Assembly: GCA_051294375.1 (NCBI GenBank)
Contig: CM119269.1
Location: forward strand, 15,387,918-15,451,917
Reading direction: 5' to 3'
From: Paraspadella gotoi
Taxonomy: Eukaryota > Chaetognatha
DNA: 64,000 bases
The notes under the pieces are model-generated. The model had not been told where the DNA came from. It did no database searches and was given only the letters and a program-made list of their open reading frames with translations. Position 1 is the first letter of the stretch; each line of letters starts with the position of its first letter. The position numbers and the translations under genes were made by a program. Shown piece after piece: positions 59,080 through 64,000 of the stretch.

Positions 59080-61256
59080 GAGAGAAAGAGAGAAAGAGAG
59101 AGAGAGAGATTGCGAAAGATGTTGCGATTAATTTACGATATCAGAAACGAAAATCAGAGCCCAAGAGCCTCCTATCAAAAGTTCATAAGATAACCCGATT
59201 GTTTTGGAACGACGTTCATTATTTACCTCTATTACATAATTAAATTGTTTAAAATTAACAGACTCATCCATTACGGAAAAGACAACCCTGACAATGACAA
59301 AATTCGGCCCTCCCGCATTGAGAGAAAAAAAAAAACTTACTCCGTCAAGATGATAAACTTTTCCGAAGGGCGAGGAGGAAAAGCTGTAGGCGCGTTCGCG
59401 GGGCGAAGGCAGCGAAAACCAGGAATGCTTCAAGTTTTCTGAAACCGATCGAGAAATTAATTATCGTATTGCGTAATAAAATAAATAAATAAATTCAATG
59501 AACCTTTTTGGGATGCTTCGCCGGCCCGGTTGGAGGCCAAGGAGGAAGTAAGAGATTCTTTTCGAGGTGACGACGACGAGAGCGACGTTGGACCTATGAA
59601 CAAAAAAATAATTATTTATTTATTTTTCGACAAATTAACCAGTCGGTGAAGTTTGGACAAAGTTGAAATACGTAAGAAAGAGCACGATTGAGCGACAAGA
59701 AAGAAACGAAAGAAAAAAGTGCAGATAGAGAAAAAAAAAAAAGTAAAAAAGAAGGAAAAAGATGAGAGCAAAAAGAAGGAAAAGACTGGAGAAAAGAAAA
59801 GAAAGCGAGAGAAAAGGAAAGAAAAACAAAAAAGAAGAGAAGCCAGGAAGAAAGAAAGAAGGTAAGAAAGAAAAAGAAACTTACCGTTCCTGGACGCGGT
59901 GGCGGGAGACGAACCCGATGACGCCAATGGCGAAGTTCCGTCGGCGAATGGATTGGGAATCGGCATCGGTCCTTAGGAAGACAAAATGAATTTAGGTATT
60001 TATGTAAATTTAAAAAAAAATTGTTAAGAGCGTTAAAAATTTACCGACGGTGAGGGAGGCTTGCGTCGGCGAGCTCATGGATGCGTCGGAGAGGGTGGAG
60101 GAGGCGATGGAGGAGTTTGACTTGACGGAAGCTTCGAGACCCGAGACGTCGCTGAAAAGAGTCATCCAAGAAATTGTCAACTTACAGTGCGGGAAATTTA
60201 CGATAAAATAAAAATAAAAGATTCTCTAAGTGTCATAAAGTCCAACGTATATGCACGAGAGACTCGAAAAACGACCTAAAAATAATCAAATTAATTATAC
60301 ATACTATTCCACTATGACTTTAAACTTACGTTCTATTATTAGTTCCAAGATAAACGGTTCCATTGAGAGTCGGTTGTCCTGAAATGAAAAGCGTTGGCAA
60401 CTGAGACCGACGGCGCCATAATCTCCCGCGAATACGGAGTCGAGAAAATGAAATGAACTTACCCGAAGACATCTGGGATCTCGTTCGGTACAACGGATGG
60501 TGAGGAATAAGATGAGGAAATGGGTTCATGAGATCCTCGTCCTCTTCCAGATCTTCTTCCTCGACCGACATCTCCGACTCTCTGCAATGCATTGTTGTTA
60601 ATTAATTTAATTGGCGTTCAAACGAAAAAAGTAAACGAATGTCCATTACGCTCTTCACTAAATTAAAAGTCAAATACTTTCGCCCGCAATTAACCGGATC
60701 AAAACAGGATCTTGCAAAAGTTTTAAATTTTAATATTGTTGGGAGCTTTGTTGTTAGTTAATAATGGTTGGAAATGTCATAAAAAATAATTGCATGGTTG
60801 TAATATAAGAAGAACATGATTTCTAAGAGAATGAAGACAGCGAAAATATACTAACCGAGAAAAGAGAACTGAGAAGTTAGTTGTAATTTTCTTGACACAT
60901 TTGGCAAAAAAATTACTGACTTGATTTATACGAAGAAAAAAAAACTTATGATATTTAAATGCGAGCGAAAAAAAATTATAAATTAGTTGGAAGGAAAAGA
61001 TTCCAACTCCACGAAACAAAAGAAGAACCGAAAATAGAGTAATAATAAAAATAGAGTAAGAAATAAAAATTGTTCAGTAAAAACGAAATGAAGAAAAACA
61101 ACGCTGCTCACTTGTTTTGGGAGTTATCATCGTCGTCATCGTCTTCACGCGGTCGCCGCATGGCGGCGTCGATGTCGCCGTCGACTCGGCGCTCGTCGCT
61201 CACAGTCGTCTCCATATCGTCCTCGACGAGCGCTTGGAAGGTCCAGGTCATCTGTT

Positions 61257-61339
<83 letters not shown>

Positions 61340-62517
61340 ATGTTTACATGACGCTCAAACAAAAGCAAAAGACGAGTAGGAAGACGACGACAACGATTGA
61401 CCCCCCCCCCAAAAAAAAGGAAAATGACGGCGCGGCGTGATTAACTACTTGGGAGGTCTTCATATTGTTTTCAAAAGCCCAATAATCTAACTTATAATAT
61501 TTATAAGTCAAAATACCAAAATTCGCTTCTATGAAAAACTGAAGACTTCAAAAAAAAAAAAAAAAATTAAAAACAAACTGGAAATTTGGCCAAATGAAAT
61601 ATAAAAAAATTAAGAAATAAAAAAGTCTTTTTTAAATCCAATCGCGATATTAAAGGTCATTCGTATTGATAAATTATTTTGTCCCTGCCTCTTATTCGGT
61701 TCAACTAAAATACAATAAAAAACAAACCTAAAAGAAAGACGGCTGGGAAGAAAACAGAAGAAATTACACGGTATAAATTATTTTAAACAATGATTATTGT
61801 TCAAGATAAAAAAAAACTCCGTAGATCGAATTTTGATATATTTAATTATGTGCGGCGTGTTCTTTGTGAGAGAAGAAATACGTATACCAGAGAAACAGAG
61901 AAAAAAGGCAAAAACGCTAAAAACACAACAACTACGTATTTACATTGGCTGAAAAGGTCAGCCATAACAAGGTCATTCATGGTCGGATATAATCAGGTCA
62001 TTCTTACTGACCACTACGGGTCGCAAAGTACAAAGACTTCGTCGTCGTCTTCGTCGTTGTATTCGTCGTTATTGTTCAAATCATTTGAGTTCCCAAATAT
62101 GTTAAATTAGAATTTATTCATTCCTTCCATCACAGATCGAACAAGGAAATTCCGAGCGACTCACCCTGTGAGGAGGCGTGAGGTGACCTGGAATGGGATT
62201 CACTGTATGACATCGTCGGTTGTTGACGACCGTGGGGTTGACTAGATTGAGAGTCGTCACGGTGACTGATGCCGACCGCGCGTTCGTCAATGGACTCGTC
62301 GTAAGAACGCCCGCTGAAAGAGGGAGGGAGGGACAGTAAAAATAAATAGGTAAAAGAATGAATAAAAATAAAAGGGATTGCAATAACCAGGAAATATCAC
62401 ATATCTTAATTACTAATTATTAATTAGTATATACTTAGTATATACTTAGTATATAATTATTAATTAGTATATACTCACGAATCGTGTAAAACATGTTCCC
62501 TTACCTGATATCAGCAT
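53510..62517 (-). CDS. GRB10: GRB7/10/14-family receptor-tyrosine-kinase adaptor
   Basis: Exons 62517-62505, 62313-62165, 61251-61112, 60581-60463, 60378-60330, 60151-60045, 59971-59885, 59593-59504, 59438-59341, 57347-57291, 56827-56668, 56584-56462, 56268-56102, 55977-55803, 55629-55505, 55356-55141, 54949-54443, 53742-53656, 53566-53510 (841 aa; human members have 530-600). Order: long Ser/Asp/Glu-rich N-terminus (1-300), Ras-associating domain (about 300-400), family link DFRRFELFKNP, PH domain (about 475-620; GKKSWRKAFAFLRGSGLYVSSKG, SKEPRHM), BPS region (VAMDFTGPDGGRVIEDP), and SH2 (741 to the end) with FLLRES, where Arg768 binds phosphotyrosine. It docks on insulin- and FGF-type receptors and links to Ras at the membrane. 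About 85 residues between BPS and SH2 are Pro/Ser-rich and longer than in vertebrates. Start choice is uncertain; further upstream exons may exist at 63204-63365. Choice of GRB10 over GRB7/14 is nominal. Confidence 0.88.
53780..54330. repeat. Dispersed AT-rich repeat (family B, copy 2, inverted)
   Basis: In the GRB intron 53743-54442. The part around 54100-54250 is the reverse complement of 9960-10100, with words such as 'gaattatactttgtgtag' and 'ggctttcc' recurring. Non-coding. Confidence 0.6.
57572..58081 (-). CDS. Uncharacterised 169-aa ORF in a GRB intron
   Basis: A single open frame of 169 codons (ATG at 58081) in a GC-rich island (57680-58120) inside the 2-kb GRB intron. It begins MSSRSVSFVENLVF, has an Arg-rich middle, and ends with a hydrophobic segment (VFYTICLVGLFCYMYL) and Cys-rich tail. 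Same strand as the host gene. It may be an alternative first exon of a short GRB isoform, a retrocopy, or chance in GC-rich DNA; the other two minus frames and two plus frames are also fairly open here, which weakens the case. No family recognised. Confidence 0.3.
   Translation of the reverse strand: MSSRSVSFVENLVFDHEDDVLVGPSAERRWDNFRFEAEKERRVSRWRRVVQTVGGWFSRRRRRWRLFPRRRSRRDREATPSSPERRYGVKAVPAAAPSWRWALRGCRSLESMNSTFSESSTRLWGCGSNLSLFHTEFQVFYTICLVGLFCYMYLQCRSYRPQFICCKHA
59022..59110. repeat. (GA)n microsatellite
   Basis: About 90 bases of GA with occasional GAAA, in the GRB intron between 57347 and 59341. Similar short GA runs: 13567-13587, 29945-29990 and GAAA-rich 59690-59880. Confidence 0.9.
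61256..61340. repeat. (GA)n microsatellite serving as polypyrimidine tract
   Basis: On the GRB (minus) strand this is (CT)n ending CTCAACAG directly at exon 61251. The repeat therefore is the polypyrimidine tract of that acceptor. Confidence 0.85.
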
Positions 62518-62643
62518 AATTTTTTCGGTTGTCGTCAGACTAAAGAGGAGAAAAAGGCTTAGTTTAAATAACGGCGCGTAGAGTAGAGTGGTTTATTTAA
62601 ATAAATATTATGAATATCACTAACGGTATTCGTTAGTCCATAC

Positions 62644-62694
62644 CCGTTGGACAGAAGATTGGGTTGGCGCCATAGAAGATTGGGTTGTCGCCAT
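62644..62694 (-). other. Alternative 5' coding exon, GRB locus (frame B)
   Basis: ATG at 62694 opens 17 codons with a short internal repeat (MATTQSS, MAPTQSS), ending at a GTATGG donor. Spliced in phase 0 to 62539-62505 and then 62313-62165 it reads SDDNRKNYADISGRSYDES..., an open frame different from the one assumed for the GRB product. It stops within exon 61251-61112. Either a short alternative protein, an upstream ORF, or chance. Confidence 0.35.
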
Positions 62695-62855
62695 GCAAGT
62701 AGGAATCGAACCTGCGTCAAATTTAAACAAAAAATAGTCTTATTCTTAATTTCAAATTTTTACAGTATATATGTTGGCTTGTTCATGTACTCGATCAACT
62801 TGTTTTTTTTGCATACGTAAATCATAAGACATACATCCTTCAAATTAAATCCAGT

Positions 62856-63118
62856 ATGGCAAAAGCAGAGTTGCCTGTGACGCCCATTGGGAGAGGGCAT
62901 CTCATTGTTGGCTTTAGGGGCTACGGACCATCAATGACGCTTCCTATCACTGGCGCGGGTACCTTAGGACGGTCTCGCTTTGCCAACAGAGAAGGAAGTC
63001 ACATGGACTATGAATGGAACCCAACGCCTGAGATGTTGCGTTCCCCCTCTGAGCCAATGGGATCGGCTGAATGACACTGAAGGTGAGGCGGTGTGAATAT
63101 ACCGCCACACCAGTCATT
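62856..63118 (+). other. 72-codon ORF ending in a strong hairpin and T-run
   Basis: ATG 62856 to TGA 63072, GC content well above the surroundings, no recognised domain. The stop overlaps a long hairpin: AATGAC (63070-63075) pairs with GTCATT, GGTG with CACC and GGCGGT with ACCGCC around an 8-base loop (63082-63110), followed by TTTTTTC. It resembles an intrinsic terminator or a small RNA 3' end. Confidence 0.3.
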
Positions 63119-63203
63119 TTTTCTTTATTGTCGTTTTATTCAATTTTATCCTTTTTTGTAGTATAATTTTTAAAACTTATAAAAATATACAGAAAATCCT
63201 CAC

Positions 63204-63365
63204 CTTGATATTCTCCCGAAATGGAGGGCGTCAACATGTCGTTCTCCTCCTAACATTTCATGAAAACTTTTTTACTTTTCTTACGCAAGATTATCAAAAA
63301 CTTGTATAGTCTACAATTTCCCACCTTGTGTTCATTTTCGCAACGTTCCTCCTTAGCTTCATTCA
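63204..63365 (-). CDS. Likely further 5' exons of the GRB gene (partial)
   Basis: Two short candidate exons: 63365-63325 (NEAKEERCENEHK) and 63249-63204 (EENDMLTPSISGEYQ), joined in phase 0 by a GTGGGA...TTAG intron. The second ends in phase 1 with a GTGAGG donor and could splice straight to GRB exon 62313, which needs phase 1, giving a longer acidic N-terminus. They might instead belong to a separate gene that continues past the window. Confidence 0.4.
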
Positions 63366-64000
63366 CTGATTGATCATTTTTAATTCGAAAAAATATGGAA
63401 CCGATGTTTTCAAAAACGCCTAATTTTTTTTAAATTAAAAAAGAAGCTTTAGGGCTAGTAATAAGCTATGAAAATCTTCATGTTGTAAATAGCAATTTAC
63501 CTGACATATTATAAAGGAAGGGTCCTGTTAAAATCGGTTGATTCCCCGAAGTTGTAATGATGAATAAATTAATTTATACATTGGTAATTTGAGTCAATAA
63601 ATAGTTGATCTTTTGTTTGGATCATTTTCAGAGTGATTCGCTTTCTTCGTAATTTAGAGGTCATTTCGATCAAACCTGGAAAATCAAAAGATAAATATTT
63701 CAGTGAACAAACTCGACCGTTTGGACGAATAATATCAATTACATAATTCATTAATGTTGGTAAATTTTAATGCAATCATGGAAATTCAGTAAATTTGTTG
63801 AGATATATATACATAACAAATTCTAAACAAAACATGACGAATGAGCAAACGATTTTGGAAAGGAAAAGACGCGGAAAACGAAAAATCATAAAACGATGCG
63901 ACAATTTTGTTAACTCAGGAGACCATCAAATTTTATTTCCAAAAAAGCGTCAGAATAAACGAAGTCAATTGTGAGGAACTTCCGATATTCGACTTGGAAT
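63366..64000. other. AT-rich end of window, no assured gene
   Basis: An open minus-strand stretch with an AG acceptor near 63678 (GLIEMTSKLRRKRITLKM) could be an exon, but nothing supports it. Otherwise AT-rich and featureless. Confidence 0.35.

Noticed and set aside
62702-62712. Exact Pol III B box (GGTTCGATTCC, minus strand), possible tRNA gene
   Set aside because: No A box or cloverleaf can be formed upstream; probably a chance or relic word.

Overview
The window is nuclear DNA of an intron-rich invertebrate animal (Metazoa; I cannot name the phylum). Genes are split by many short, AT-rich introns with GT...AG borders plus a few GC...AG. The gene set is animal-type: a GRB7/10/14 adaptor with RA, PH, BPS and SH2 modules, an SPPL2-type protease, DNAJC25, an LRAT-fold protein, RMDN and MORN2. 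Intergenic and intronic DNA is about two-thirds A+T with microsatellites, hairpin repeats and a small LTR element. No prokaryotic operons, CRISPR arrays or tRNA/rRNA genes were seen.

Layout. 0.4-0.8 kb: small two-zinc-finger (RanBP2-type) gene, +. 3.56-8.88 kb: glutamine-fructose-6-phosphate transaminase (GFAT), +, 17 exons, with a solo LTR 16 nt before exon 5. 9.6-36.3 kb: one large gene on the minus strand, an adenylate kinase 9 (AK9) homologue that I could thread through 50 exons in a continuous frame (2,247 aa). Two complete plus-strand genes sit inside its introns: an SLC35G/EamA-type transporter (19.2-25.6 kb, itself carrying a miniature LTR retrotransposon) and an SPPL2-like intramembrane aspartyl protease (26.1-29.9 kb). 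36.9-37.5 kb: MORN2, +, divergent from AK9 across a 588-bp gap holding a perfect RFX X-box match. 37.9-43.1 kb: a LIM protein with seven GGP repeats, minus, not recognised. 43.1-47.8 kb: gene-poor. 47.8-49.4 kb: DNAJC25, +. 49.6-50.9 kb: LRAT-domain protein, +. 51.1-52.5 kb: RMDN, minus. 53.5-62.5 kb (possibly to 63.4): GRB7/10/14 adaptor, minus, 19 exons.

Functional theme. AK9 and MORN2 are both associated with cilia/sperm in other animals and share a promoter region, so they are a plausible RFX-controlled pair. The other genes (hexosamine synthesis, an ER co-chaperone, a transporter, a protease, a microtubule-associated TPR protein, a receptor-tyrosine-kinase adaptor) look like ordinary housekeeping or signalling genes without an obvious shared pathway. 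Gene models were built by hand from splice sites, reading-frame continuity and remembered family sequences; every exon list keeps an open frame, but individual borders could be off by a few bases.
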